A stretch of 64,000 nt of DNA. Source: Streptomyces sp. NBC_01294 (GTDB lineage Bacteria > Actinomycetota > Actinomycetes > Streptomycetales > Streptomycetaceae). Positions 24,401-32,783 of the stretch are shown piece after piece. The position numbers were made by a program, and so were the translations under genes. The notes under the pieces are model-generated. The model had not been told where the DNA came from, did not search any database, and saw nothing but the letters and a program-made list of their open reading frames with translations. The stretch is from positions 372,001 through 436,000 of the forward strand of contig NZ_CP108423.1 of NCBI RefSeq assembly GCF_035917235.1. Direction: 5' to 3'. Each line of letters opens with the position of its first letter. Position 1 is the first letter of the stretch.

Positions 24401-26198
24401 GCAGGATCTCCTGGGGTACCACGGGCTCCCCGGCCGGCTGTCCGCTCTCGTCCCGCGGGGTGCTTGCGCCCGGCTCCCAGGACACCGCCAGCTCGGCCAC
24501 GATGCGCAGGAGCAGGTCCGCGATGACCGGCAGCGTTCCGGCGCCGCCGTGGGCCGCCAGCCTGCACAGCGCCGCCACCGGCTCGTCCGGGTCCAGGTGG
24601 GAACTCAGCAGGGCCAGTTCCTGCTCGTCCGGGCCACCGAGATCCGCCGCGATGCGCGCCGGCAGATCGGCGGGATCGAGGCGGACGAGGAGGCCGCGCC
24701 GCTGGGACGGATCGTGCGTCAGATGCCACAGCACTTCAAGGGCGCGGTGGCGCACCGCGCGCAGATGCGGTGCGATCACACCCACGCTCTCGTCCGTGGC
24801 CAGACCGAGCCCGTCTCTCAGCGCTGTCACCGTCCGGGGCCCGCCGATGGCCTCCAGCGCTCCCAGGGCGGCTGCCGGCGCCGATGGCAGGAGAGCGATC
24901 ACGGCGTCTTCGGCCTCCGCATGGCGCAGCGCGCGGATCGCGTCGAGGAACGGCCCCGGGGCGGGAGCCGAGGGAAGAAGGCGTGCGATCGCGTCCCCGA
25001 TCGGCAGCTCCCCCGTCCCCTGCCGGGCCAGGGCGACCAGCAGTGTGAGCCGCCGCGGCCAGCTCGGATCGTCGGCGGCCGCGTCCACCAGTACGCGGAA
25101 CATCACCTGTCGGCAGGTGAACAGGATCGTGGCGACCTCGTGGGCCGGAATCGAGTGGTCGGCCAGCGCCAGGCCGATGAGGGACGGGACGTGCGGAGCG
25201 TCCGGGAAGTGCCCGCGCCGGTGCAGCCCGCGCAGGCACGTCAGCGCCGGCCCGCCGAGCAGCAACGTGTCCCGGGCGGCGATGGCCGTCACCGCGCCGA
25301 TGTCACCGCGGTCCGCCAGGTCACCGAACAGTTCCATCGCGCGCCGGCGAAGGCCCGGCGGCAGGCCGGGGTCCTCGACGACCTGCCGCAGCAGGACGCC
25401 GTGCCTGTGATGGGCCGCAGCCGCGAGTGCGGCATCGGCCACCTGGGGATGGGTGTGCACCGCAGCGGCAGCGAGGAAGGGAGACAGCAGTCCCGGCGGC
25501 AGGCCGTCCAACGCCGCCCATGGCTGGCCGAGTTCGCCCAGGGTTGCGGCGACGACGTCTGCGCCGGCGGCACCGAGCAGGCTGATCAGACGTTCGCGCA
25601 CGAGTGCGGGGGCCAGCAGACCGGCGTGCAGCCCTTCGCGGGCCAGCCGCAGTGCCTCGGCCTGCAACACCGCGTCGCCGCTGTCCACCAGCTCGTCCAC
25701 GAGCTGCTCGGGCCGGTGCACCCGGGTGAGGGTCGTTTCCCGCACGGCCTGGTAGAGCAGTTCGCCGGGAGGCTCCTTGCGGATCGCGGTCGGCTCGTTC
25801 AGAAGCTCAGCGCGCAGCCAGGCGATCCGTACCCGGGCCGGCAGGTCGGCCGTACGCCACGACGGCCGGCCACCTCCCCGGAGGTACGGCCCCAGTCGCT
25901 CGTGGAGCCGCGCAAGGAGGAGCGCCGCCTCCGGAGGTCCCTCCACGGATGCCGGCAGCAGCCCGGCGAACTCGGCCATCTCGAACTCGGTCGTCTCGAA
26001 CTCGTCGCCCGTCCGGCCCGACGTGACGCGCTCGGCCAGAAGGAACAACCCGAGGTGCCGCAGGCGGGGATCGCCGTGCCGGAGGAGACGTCCGAAGACG
26101 GCCGGCGTGCAGAGCCGCGCGTCAAGATGGCCGGTCAGCCAGTCGACGTCGGCTCGACACAACGCATCGTGGAAGGACTTGTCTGCCGGCGTCGTCAT
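21447..26198 (-). CDS. Giant HEAT-repeat protein (1583 residues)
   Basis: A very large soluble protein made almost wholly of Ala/Leu/Arg-rich helical pairs. HEAT-like units are plain near the C-terminus (HHPKPKVRLHAHRTSRALL, ADPRPDVVRTAIRILCHATWEAAIPAVTGLLEHPHPVVRRTAAEGLISLG, TPAIPALRHAAD) and in the middle (HRDRRVRKQVIALLARDAT, GHPNMNIKKTAAGVLVRASS). There are no signal peptide, membrane segments or catalytic motifs. Around residue 970 a GLDRLDRLDRLEGL stretch comes from 9-bp repeats in the DNA, and a PQSPQSP-type stretch from another repeat near 22890-22935. The ATG has no clear ribosome binding site. It is probably a scaffold; many such genes in Streptomyces sit near SWIM or MoxR genes, but none is here. 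Confidence 0.85.
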   Translation of the reverse strand: MTTPADKSFHDALCRADVDWLTGHLDARLCTPAVFGRLLRHGDPRLRHLGLFLLAERVTSGRTGDEFETTEFEMAEFAGLLPASVEGPPEAALLLARLHERLGPYLRGGGRPSWRTADLPARVRIAWLRAELLNEPTAIRKEPPGELLYQAVRETTLTRVHRPEQLVDELVDSGDAVLQAEALRLAREGLHAGLLAPALVRERLISLLGAAGADVVAATLGELGQPWAALDGLPPGLLSPFLAAAAVHTHPQVADAALAAAAHHRHGVLLRQVVEDPGLPPGLRRRAMELFGDLADRGDIGAVTAIAARDTLLLGGPALTCLRGLHRRGHFPDAPHVPSLIGLALADHSIPAHEVATILFTCRQVMFRVLVDAAADDPSWPRRLTLLVALARQGTGELPIGDAIARLLPSAPAPGPFLDAIRALRHAEAEDAVIALLPSAPAAALGALEAIGGPRTVTALRDGLGLATDESVGVIAPHLRAVRHRALEVLWHLTHDPSQRRGLLVRLDPADLPARIAADLGGPDEQELALLSSHLDPDEPVAALCRLAAHGGAGTLPVIADLLLRIVAELAVSWEPGASTPRDESGQPAGEPVVPQEILHALRGLGRRLHERGRIRPSCLLDAATPDEAGHALVATLALDLLDRPGLSSGEQAILLELLLRAPYAGTRARAHRLLRHRDRRVRKQVIALLARDATGDDAQALSATLITLTAAQDIQTVRQALLALGHARARWASTAIAACLGHPNMNIKKTAAGVLVRASSPTAVPALLFWLGQHDNPGLRGTLVEALRAILGDAYPATVLAAAEHSEGGRARELLLAGLDGVLSARSVLALDDQASRVAPTLLTLVATRHVGLASGTVEDLSTALAKHGIATPAAPSPGADRGADLDIRSLTTEGWNPPVALRLAVRHELPHPTRLRVLRPMLPDWLRLAGSEPAVRARVLRLTLRLCPAPWTTEELAAFARSIRVLLDGLEGLNGLDRLDRLDRLEGLAEAEAEDRHSLIAVLEAVAPTLPTALKPAVADVVRGLPAAPAGSPGSQGGPGSPSTLTLLRSLGAVLVRADLEQALASARLGAHPRKAETAVLRDAFAAPQSPQSPHPLPSPQSVAATAPARAEEWRAALDAAVRTPSALEEFRRRCGKHDGIPGSRDRLTALIDVYASAAPEVRAALIDWMTDIQPLDAPPWTIAETTHAPPPRPRTVRIDDLDQPRSTALRERLLAMLQASAPDRRHTAAVALLAWPEPETRLPVLRAFLHGRIDVPVDADLARTLSALGEPELRGDDVLHDRVALVAGRLDPCDLEPLVPLLLDWWEHGPPSSGSAAGQALRRVPADVLAEHLGERLDAGAWGFLDLLVGRSLLRTPALQRTCRRLRAEGRDDLADRLLLVDGPLRRPDAVRKDAAALAALRDRAPAASTGASRPPSREELLALARTGDPVRIRRALTRLTEGHSGPDPDRDPGLRNLIGELLHHPKPKVRLHAHRTSRALLDRQTYLHHTSVLLADPRPDVVRTAIRILCHATWEAAIPAVTGLLEHPHPVVRRTAAEGLISLGTPAIPALRHAADHVRPDKRSLYTAVLEQIVTAEAE
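23232..23294. repeat. Seven 9-bp tandem units inside the HEAT-repeat gene
   Basis: Seven units of the type CC(T/C)GTCGAG run without break, three of them identical (CCTGTCGAG at 23241-23267). They keep the reading frame and encode the repeated Leu-Asp-Arg/Gly triplets. Copy number should vary between strains. Confidence 0.8.
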
Positions 26199-26347
26199 CG
26201 TCGGATGCTAGCCGGGACGTTCCCGGCCCCACCAGCGAGAATCAGGCGATGCGTCCATAGGGGGCTTCTGGCGGGCTTCTGGCGGCTTCTGGCGTACGAG
26301 CAACCGATGTCGGGGTAGCCGGAGCGCCTGCGGGAAGCATCACGGGT

Positions 26348-27301
26348 GTGCGCCGAACCCCTCCCACCCTGGCCGCCCTCGCCTTCACCGCCGCCACGTT
26401 CTGTGTCCTCGTCCCGCCCGGACCGCCCGCTGCCGCGGCCCCTGCCGCCGTAGCCTCGGCCGCCGCCGCATCTGTTGCCGCTGCTGCCGCCGCGGCTGCC
26501 GGGACGGTCCGGCTGACCAGCTACAACATCTGCGGCAACATGTGCTCCAGTCCCCCGTACGATCCGGCGCGCCGGATCGCGGCCGTGGCCGCCGAGGCCG
26601 AACCCGGCGGCTGGGACGCCGACCAGCTCTTCCTCCAAGAGGTCTGCGAGCACCAGTACCGCGGGCTCCTCGACCGCCTGGGCCCGCTCGGATACGCCGG
26701 GTTCCACTCCGCCACGCTCCCGGCCGGGAACCCGGCCATCTGCGAGGGCCACGCGTACGGGAACGCCGTGCTCGTACGCGGCCCGGTCTCGGACACGGCC
26801 GAACTCGACCTGACGGTGGGCGGCGAACGCGAGCCGATCACGGTGCCCTGCGCCCTGAACTCCCTGGCGGACCGGCCCACCTGGTCCTGCTCGGTACACC
26901 TCTACTGGGACGACGGCACCCTCGCGGTGCCCGAAGCCGACCGGCTGGCGGCGCAGGCCCGCCGGTGGCTGGACGAAGGGTTCACGGTCGTCCTCGGCGG
27001 AGACTTCAACCACTCCCCACGCACCGCCACGCTGTCGCGCTTCTACCGGCCGGAGCGGGGGGACGGTGCCGACGGGGCCTTCACCGAGGCCGACGAGAGC
27101 GACCCCGAGTTCTTCGACGCCGCCGTCTGCCCACCTGCCACAACCTCCGCATGCCGGTCGGGCGAGGTGACCTTCGGCGCGAAGAAGCTCGACTACCTCT
27201 TCCTCAGCGCCCCGCACTTCGGCACGGCGAGCGCCGACGCCCTCCCCCTCGACACGGCCGTCTCGGACCACAACCTGCTGCGCGTCTCGGCCACCACCTG
27301 A
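26348..27301 (+). CDS. Secreted endonuclease/exonuclease/phosphatase-fold protein
   Basis: A 317-residue protein with an N-terminal signal peptide and a long Ala-rich linker (residues ~10-55). The EEP (DNase I-like) domain follows: VRLTSYNICGNMC, LFLQEVCEHQY with the metal-binding Glu, then VVLGGDFNHSP with the catalytic Asp and Asn, and SDHNLLRV with the final Asp-His pair. All key residues are present, so it should be an active metal-dependent phosphodiesterase or nuclease outside the cell. Six Cys in the mature part fit disulfides. The start is a GTG with GGGAAG about ten bases upstream. It is divergent from the giant HEAT-repeat gene. Confidence 0.9.
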   Translation: MRRTPPTLAALAFTAATFCVLVPPGPPAAAAPAAVASAAAASVAAAAAAAAGTVRLTSYNICGNMCSSPPYDPARRIAAVAAEAEPGGWDADQLFLQEVCEHQYRGLLDRLGPLGYAGFHSATLPAGNPAICEGHAYGNAVLVRGPVSDTAELDLTVGGEREPITVPCALNSLADRPTWSCSVHLYWDDGTLAVPEADRLAAQARRWLDEGFTVVLGGDFNHSPRTATLSRFYRPERGDGADGAFTEADESDPEFFDAAVCPPATTSACRSGEVTFGAKKLDYLFLSAPHFGTASADALPLDTAVSDHNLLRVSATT

Positions 27302-27687
27302 CCCGGCGCCCACGACCACAGCGGCCGGGGCTGCTCAGCCCGTCTGTTCCGGCCCGCTGACCCAGGCCCGCCCGTATCGGCCCGCTGGCCCCAGGCCCGC
27401 TCACATCGGCCCATCCGGCCCGGACCGCAGCCCTCCACAACGCGCTGATACGGTGCCTGTGTCCGGTTGATCCCGGACCTGACCCGCAGACAGGGACGCG
27501 CCCCGCAAGGACGGTCCGCCGGTGCGGCCGGCCCCTGACCTCCCGCCGGGCCCGGTCGGTCGGCCGTCGGCCAGGCGGCCGGACACGCCGGGGTGCCCCG
27601 CTCCGGTCCGCACGGCAGCGCCGGCCCACCCGGCGGGCGCGCCACGCCGGGCGCGGCCGACCACCGACACTGCCGAAGGAAGCACGC
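27302..27687. repeat. Intergenic region with a 28/29-bp direct repeat
   Basis: No gene was recognised in these 386 bases. Two near-identical units, 27350-27377 and 27378-27406, begin CGGCCCGCTG(A/G)CCC and share GGCCCGC in the middle; a third partial copy (CGGCCCATCC) follows. The region must also hold the promoter of the gene at 27688, but no clear hexamers were found. Confidence 0.5.
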
Positions 27688-28359
27688 ATGACCGACCAGA
27701 CGCCCCCCACCACCCCGGACGCGGCCGCGGACCCGCTGCGCCACGTCTACCTGCGGCTGGCCGCCGCCGCGACCATACCGGCGGAGGCCGCCCACCAGTT
27801 CGGCTACCTGCGGCCCGTGGCCACCGACCTGCTGGAGGGCATCGCGTACGACACCCCGGACAGCGTCCGCCTGCTGGACGACCAGGACGTCGCCCGGGTG
27901 GACCGCGACGTGCTCTACGCGGCCGCGCGCGCCAACCTGCTCGCCGAACCGGTGGGTTACGACACGCTGGAGCGGCCCGGCGGCGCCGTCCTCCACATCA
28001 TCGGCGGCGAGTCCGTGTACGCCGCCAGCAAGGCACTCGTCTTCGAGGAGGCGGTCCGCGCCGCGGGCGGTCCCGAAATCCCCGCCGAGGGAGCGCTGCT
28101 GACGGTTCCGAACCGGCACAACCTCGTCTTCTACCCGCTCGCCGACCACCACGTGGGCGAGGCCGTCAACGACCTCGCCCAGTTCGGCCTCGGCGCCTAC
28201 GAGAACGGCCCCGGAAGCCTCTCGCCGCGGGTGTTCTGGTGGCGGGCGGGCAGCCTGACCACGATCACCGTCCTCGACGACGAGACCAAGACGATGAGCA
28301 TCGCCCCGCCGCCCGAGCTCATGGACACGATGCGCCGCCTCGCCGGCGCCGGGGCCTGA
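27688..28359 (+). CDS. Conserved protein of unknown function
   Basis: A 223-residue soluble protein with a good start (GAAGGAAG six bases before the ATG). It has the regular block GAVLHIIGGESVYAASKALVFEEAVRAAG and later LLTVPNRHNLVFYPLAD, FWWRAGSLTTITVLDDE. This pattern (a mixed alpha/beta domain with LTVPNRH) recalls DUF1444-like proteins, but the match is too weak to name. There are no signal peptide or membrane segments. It is convergent with the DUF6493-like gene over a strong hairpin. Confidence 0.75.
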   Translation: MTDQTPPTTPDAAADPLRHVYLRLAAAATIPAEAAHQFGYLRPVATDLLEGIAYDTPDSVRLLDDQDVARVDRDVLYAAARANLLAEPVGYDTLERPGGAVLHIIGGESVYAASKALVFEEAVRAAGGPEIPAEGALLTVPNRHNLVFYPLADHHVGEAVNDLAQFGLGAYENGPGSLSPRVFWWRAGSLTTITVLDDETKTMSIAPPPELMDTMRRLAGAGA

Positions 28360-28384
28360 GCTCCCTCCCGGGTCACGCATGGTT

Positions 28385-28421
28385 CGGGGCGCCCGAGTAC
28401 GTCCGGTACCCGGGCGCCCCG
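28385..28421. terminator. Bidirectional hairpin terminator
   Basis: Perfect 11-bp stem: CGGGGCGCCCG (28385-28395) with CGGGCGCCCCG (28411-28421). The loop itself contains GTAC-gtccg-GTAC, which can extend the stem. It lies between the convergent genes ending at 28359 and 28501. Confidence 0.75.
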
Positions 28422-28500
28422 GCGCCGCGCGCTGCACGGCGCGGAGGCGGCGCCACCGGCCCCGTCGGGCGGCCGGCCGAGGACGCCGTCGGCCCCGCGG

Positions 28501-29898
28501 TCAGCGCACGGCCAGCGTGTCGCGCAGGCGCCGGGCCTGCTTGAGCAGCTGCGACGAACCCGGCCGCTGCGCGAGAGCGGTGACCTCGGGCAACTCCCCG
28601 TGCGCGCCCGACAGCCGAGCGGAGTCCGCCGCGACGGCCAGCAGCGCCCCGTGCGCCTGCGGCCGGGTGCACGCCAGGAGGCCCGGGAGCGCCGGGGCCA
28701 GGACCGCCCACACCGCCGCGGCTCCTTGGGGCAGGGCGGCCGCCGCCCGTAGCGACTCGGTCAGCAGGGGCACCTTCAACGTGCCCAGCCCCACGAGTTC
28801 GGTCGTCTCCCGGCCCAGCAGCTCCCCGTCCAGCCGGCCCCGCGAGGCCAGCAGGACCAGTGCCCGCGCGGCGGCCTCCCGGTCCCGCTCGCGGCCGGAG
28901 GCGAGTCCGTACGCGACGGCCAGGTGCACCGCAGGGCCGGCCGGGCCCTCGGCCGCGGCCAGCGCTTCCAGGAACACGGGCGCTCCCGGGCCGTCCTGGT
29001 CGGCCGCCGAGGCGACACCCGTCAGCAGCCGGGCCGCGGCGATCTCCGGGTGCCAGGGCAGGGTCGCGACGGTGTGCGCGTCCCGGCCGTCCGGCAGGGA
29101 CGCGTGGGGGCAGCCGATGTGCGGCTCGAACGTCCGGAACAGCGACCAGAAACGCCGGGGGAAGGCACCGCGGCCCTCGACCGCCTCGTGACCCACCAGG
29201 ATCCTGCGGCCTGTCCGTGCTCCCCGGCGCTTGCTCGGGCGCTCGGGCTCACCGGACTCACGCTCCCGCCACCACGCCGGTGGGGGCAGACCGCCCTGCC
29301 GCAGCCAGGCGGCCACCCGGGGCCCCTCCTCCAGCTCCAGCTTCTCCGCGGCGCGCACCACTTCGGGCTCGATCGGTCCGCCGCAGCGCAGCAGCGCCTG
29401 CCCCAGGTCCGCCGGGCCGGGCCGGACGCCCAGCCGCCCGTACTCGGCGAGGCGCGCGACCAGTTCGTGCGGCTCCACCGCCCCGGTCGGCCTGCTCGGC
29501 ACGGACAGCAGGAACGGAACGGGATCACCGGCCCGCAGCCGCGCGCCCAGTTCCACGAGGCGCGCTCCCGCGACGTAGTCGAGCGCCGCGTGTCGGCACA
29601 GCTCCAGCCAGCCCGCCCCGGCGTTCTCCCAGGACTCGTCGGCTCGTACCGGCCCCACCGCGGCGCCGACGATGCCGGCGACCGAGCGCACCTGGGAGTG
29701 CGACATCACCGTCACCTCACGCGGGACGGACCGCAGCGCCGCGGTCACTGCCTCCCGGTCCCGGTAGGCGTGACTCACCACGGCGTTGAGCACGCGTTCG
29801 AACGTCTCCACGCCGGGGTCGCGCCGGTCGGCCAGCACGGCCGCGACCTCGTCGGCGAGCCCGCCCGGTGACGGTGCCGCGAATTCCCCCTCGATCAT
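28501..29898 (-). CDS. DUF6493-like protein, probably lacking its N-terminal part
   Basis: A 465-residue protein that matches the C-terminal part of DUF6493 proteins. Landmarks are PGGLADEVAAVLA near the start, SRPTGAVEPHELVARLAEYG, and the highly typical FWSLFRTFEPHIGCPHASLPDGRDAHTVATLPWHPEIAAARLL (residues ~250-292), then HEAT-like helices. Full-length relatives have roughly 850-950 residues. A TAG stop lies in frame four codons before the ATG at 29898 and the start has no ribosome binding site, which fits an N-terminal deletion. The usual SWIM zinc-finger neighbour is also missing. It may be a decayed gene. Confidence 0.65.
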   Translation of the reverse strand: MIEGEFAAPSPGGLADEVAAVLADRRDPGVETFERVLNAVVSHAYRDREAVTAALRSVPREVTVMSHSQVRSVAGIVGAAVGPVRADESWENAGAGWLELCRHAALDYVAGARLVELGARLRAGDPVPFLLSVPSRPTGAVEPHELVARLAEYGRLGVRPGPADLGQALLRCGGPIEPEVVRAAEKLELEEGPRVAAWLRQGGLPPPAWWRERESGEPERPSKRRGARTGRRILVGHEAVEGRGAFPRRFWSLFRTFEPHIGCPHASLPDGRDAHTVATLPWHPEIAAARLLTGVASAADQDGPGAPVFLEALAAAEGPAGPAVHLAVAYGLASGRERDREAAARALVLLASRGRLDGELLGRETTELVGLGTLKVPLLTESLRAAAALPQGAAAVWAVLAPALPGLLACTRPQAHGALLAVAADSARLSGAHGELPEVTALAQRPGSSQLLKQARRLRDTLAVR

Positions 29899-30016
29899 GT
29901 GACGAGGCTAGACCGTCCCACTGACAGCCCCGGTGACGGCGGTGGCGGCACTCCACCACGACGTCCACCGACCAGGTCCGACCATGTCCGACCACCCTGG
30001 TCAACGGGTCACCAGG

Positions 30017-31189
30017 TCACGTCGGGCCGCCGGCCGACCGGTGCCCCTCGTCTTCGCGCCGGTCGACGAGGATGATCGCCACGTCGTCCGCCAGCGGGCT
30101 CTGCGTGTGGCGGAGCAGGGCCAGGCGCAGCCCGTCCAGGAACTCCTGCCGGGGGAGGTCGCGCATGGTCACCATGGCCGCGGGCAGGTCGAAGAAGGTG
30201 TTGTTCCGGTCGCGGGCCTCGATGACGCCGTCGGTGCACAGCAGCAGCCGGTCCCCGGGTTGGAACGGGTAGCTGTCCGTCCCCACGGGAGGACCGCTGA
30301 TGAATTCCTCAAGGCCGAGCGGCGGCAGGGGGGCGGTGGGCAACAAGGGCTGGACCGTGCCGTGGCGCAGCAGCAGCGGTGGCGGATGGCCCCGGTTGAT
30401 CACCTCGATGTGAGGGCCGTCCGGGATCTGGACGACGAGCGCCGTGACGAAAGCCTCCAGGAGGGCGTCGTCAGCGCCGGCCGTACCCGCGCCCGCGCCC
30501 GCGACGACGGCGTCCCGCCGCAGGGCCGCTCCGCAGTGGTTGATGACCTCCGCCAGGTCGTCCTCGTAGTGCACGGCCTCCCGGAAGGCGCCCAGCACGA
30601 CCGCGGCGGCCCGTACGGCGGGCAGTCCCTTGCCCCGGACGTCCCCGACGATCATCCTGACCCCGTACCGGGTCTGCACCGCGTCGTACAGATCCCCGCC
30701 GATCTGCGCGCCCTTCTCGGCCGCCAGGTACATGCTGGCCGCGTGTACGGGGCCCAGCCGGTCCGGCACCGGCCGCAGCAGGACGTCCTGGGCGGCCGTG
30801 GCGATCCGGCGGACCTGGTTGAGCTCGCCCTCCCGGCGCGTGCGCGCGGCGCGGCTCGTGATGAAGCTCGCCACCGTGACCAGGAACAGGGCGAGGAAGT
30901 TCGTATAGACCTGCTGCCCACCCCAGGATTGGTTGTAGGTGGCGGTGGTCACGCTGACACCGACGGCCACCCCCGCCGCCACGAGCGTGCCCTTGGGCCC
31001 CAGCGTCACGGCCGCCAGCGCGGGTGTGGCCACCAGCAGGGGGCCGGTGTACACGACGTGCATGGGCGTGAGCTCGATGAGGAGCACCAGCAGGGCGAGC
31101 GCGAAGGGCAGGCACTCCGCGAGCGCGAAAAGGACCTGGTGGTGTCCGCCGGCTCCCGGTCCCGGGGGCGAGCGCAGGGGCGCTCTCAT
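30017..31189 (-). CDS. Membrane PP2C-type (SpoIIE) Ser/Thr phosphatase
   Basis: A 390-residue protein. Residues ~15-120 contain four membrane segments (VLFALAECLPFALALLVLLIEL, VVYTGPLLVATPALAAVTLG, TLVAAGVAVGVSVTT, FLALFLVTVASFI). The SpoIIE domain follows: AAEKGAQIGGDLYDAV with the metal-binding Asp, RMIVGDVRGKGLPAVRAAAVVLGAF, GHPPPLLLR, LLLCTDGVIEARD, and a final DDVAIILVDRR. All metal-binding Asp residues are kept. It probably dephosphorylates an anti-sigma-factor antagonist or similar protein. The ATG at 31189 is preferred over 31396, since the extra residues are disordered and the membrane part follows directly. No sensor (PAS/GAF) domain is present. Confidence 0.9.
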   Translation of the reverse strand: MRAPLRSPPGPGAGGHHQVLFALAECLPFALALLVLLIELTPMHVVYTGPLLVATPALAAVTLGPKGTLVAAGVAVGVSVTTATYNQSWGGQQVYTNFLALFLVTVASFITSRAARTRREGELNQVRRIATAAQDVLLRPVPDRLGPVHAASMYLAAEKGAQIGGDLYDAVQTRYGVRMIVGDVRGKGLPAVRAAAVVLGAFREAVHYEDDLAEVINHCGAALRRDAVVAGAGAGTAGADDALLEAFVTALVVQIPDGPHIEVINRGHPPPLLLRHGTVQPLLPTAPLPPLGLEEFISGPPVGTDSYPFQPGDRLLLCTDGVIEARDRNNTFFDLPAAMVTMRDLPRQEFLDGLRLALLRHTQSPLADDVAIILVDRREDEGHRSAGGPT

Positions 31190-31616
31190 GAGTACAGCCT
31201 GCCTCTCCGGGACGCATGGCCGCCACTCCGGTCCCCGCCCTCCCCGTGGCCGTCCGGCCGCTGCAGGAACGGGGTGTGCGCGGAACCGGGCGGCCGCGGC
31301 CTCGTCCGGGCGGATCCTGAGGCTGGTCGCCGGCTCTGCCGCCTGTTCGACGCCCGTCACCACCCCCGCGACCAACGTCAGATCGACATGGGCCATTCGC
31401 AGCGCAACGGCCCCAATTTCGCTTCACAAGTTGAAGTGGTGAATCACAGCCAATGATGCTGAAAAGACCGGCAAAAGACCGGAATGTTCGAGCGCGGAGG
31501 GTGATGGCAACGTTGCCATTACGTTAACTATTCACTTCTTGACGAGGGTGTCGACGCCGAGTTGACTGCCCCTACCTCGGCCGCAACGACACGGCCTCGT
31601 CAGGGAGGTTTACATC
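31190..31616. promoter_or_regulatory. Divergent regulatory region with a perfect 16-bp palindrome
   Basis: ATGGCAACGTTGCCAT (31504-31519) is a perfect palindrome centred on CG, the usual shape of a LacI-family operator. It sits 97 bases before the sugar-binding-protein start. Further upstream AAAAGACCGG occurs twice (near 31459 and 31471). A TTGACG hexamer near 31538 could be a -35 box, but no matching -10 box was found. The rest of this 427-base region has no recognisable gene. Confidence 0.6.
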
Positions 31617-32726
31617 GTGAACGCACAACTGGGTCGGGCCGCCGTAGCAGTCGCCGCTTCCGCACTCGCCGCCGTCTCGCTCACCGCTTGCGGTAGCGGG
31701 GACGACGCCGACGGAAGACCCGGGGGCTCCGCGAAGGGCGACGACATCAAGGTCGGCCTTCTGCTTCCCGAGGACCAGACCTCGCGCTACGAGAAGTTCG
31801 ACAAGCCTCTGATCGAGAAGGAGGTCGCCATGCTCACGCGCGGCAAGGGCAAGGTCCTTTACGCCAACGCCAAGCAGGACGCGACCGCCCAGAGCGCCCA
31901 GGTCGACGCGATGATCGCCAAGAAGGTGGACGTCCTCATCATCGACGCGGTGGACTCCAAGGCCATCGCCGGCGCGGTCAAGAAGGCCAAGGACGCCGGA
32001 ATTCCGGTCGTCGCCTACGACCGCCTGGCCGAGGGCCCGATCGACGCGTACACCTCGTTCGACAACGAGGACGTCGGCACCGTCCAGGGCAAGGCCCTGC
32101 TCGAGGCGCTGGGCGACAAGGCCAAGGACGGCCAGATCGTCATGATGAACGGTTCGGTCATCGACCCGAACGCCAAGGACTTCAAGGCCGGCGCGCATGC
32201 CATCCTCGACGGCAAGGTGAACGTCGGCAAGGAGTACGACACGGTCGACTGGAAGCCGGAGAACGCCAACGCCAACATGGCGGCCGCCATCTCTGCCCTC
32301 GGCAAGGGCAAGATCGTCGGCGTCTACTCGGCCAACGACGGCATGGCGGGCGGCATCATCAGCGCCCTCAAGACCGCCGGCGTGTCCCCGCTGCCGCCGG
32401 TCACCGGCCAGGACGCCGAACTCGCCGGTGTGCAGCGGATCGTGGCGGGCGAGCAGTTCATGACCGTCTACAAGCGGTACGCCCCCGAGGCCGCGGCCGC
32501 CTCGGAGATGGCCGTCGCCCTGGCCAGGGGCGAGAGGATCGACGGCATCATCAACCAGCTCGTCGACAGCCCGACCACCAAGCGCGTGCCGTCGATGCTC
32601 GTCCCGGGCGTCGCCCTGACCAAGAGCAACGTCAAGACCACCGTGGTCGACGACGGCGTCTACACGATCGCCGAGATCTGCACCGACCGGCTCAAGTCCG
32701 CTTGCGAGGAGATCGGCCTGAAGTAA
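31617..32726 (+). CDS. xylF: Xylose-type sugar ABC binding lipoprotein (orphan)
   Basis: A 369-residue periplasmic-binding-type lipoprotein. The signal sequence ends in the lipobox SLTAC with Cys25. The mature part is a peripla_BP_4 domain of the XylF type: IKVGLLLPEDQTSRYEKFDKPLIEKEV, VDVLIIDAVDSKAIAGAVKKAKDAGIPVVAYDRL, ANDGMAGGIISALKTAG, TGQDAELAGVQRIVAGEQFMTVYKR. The GTG start has CAGGGAGG about seven bases upstream. In most genomes xylF is followed by the ATPase and permease genes xylG and xylH. Here the next gene is an unrelated, convergent WD40 gene, so the protein must use a permease encoded elsewhere or act as a sugar sensor. A LacI-like palindrome upstream suggests sugar-controlled expression. 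Confidence 0.9.
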   Translation: MNAQLGRAAVAVAASALAAVSLTACGSGDDADGRPGGSAKGDDIKVGLLLPEDQTSRYEKFDKPLIEKEVAMLTRGKGKVLYANAKQDATAQSAQVDAMIAKKVDVLIIDAVDSKAIAGAVKKAKDAGIPVVAYDRLAEGPIDAYTSFDNEDVGTVQGKALLEALGDKAKDGQIVMMNGSVIDPNAKDFKAGAHAILDGKVNVGKEYDTVDWKPENANANMAAAISALGKGKIVGVYSANDGMAGGIISALKTAGVSPLPPVTGQDAELAGVQRIVAGEQFMTVYKRYAPEAAAASEMAVALARGERIDGIINQLVDSPTTKRVPSMLVPGVALTKSNVKTTVVDDGVYTIAEICTDRLKSACEEIGLK

Positions 32727-32783
32727 CGGGGCTCCGGGGCCGACCGCACGGCACTGCCGAGCAGGGAGGCCCCCAGGCCCAGG

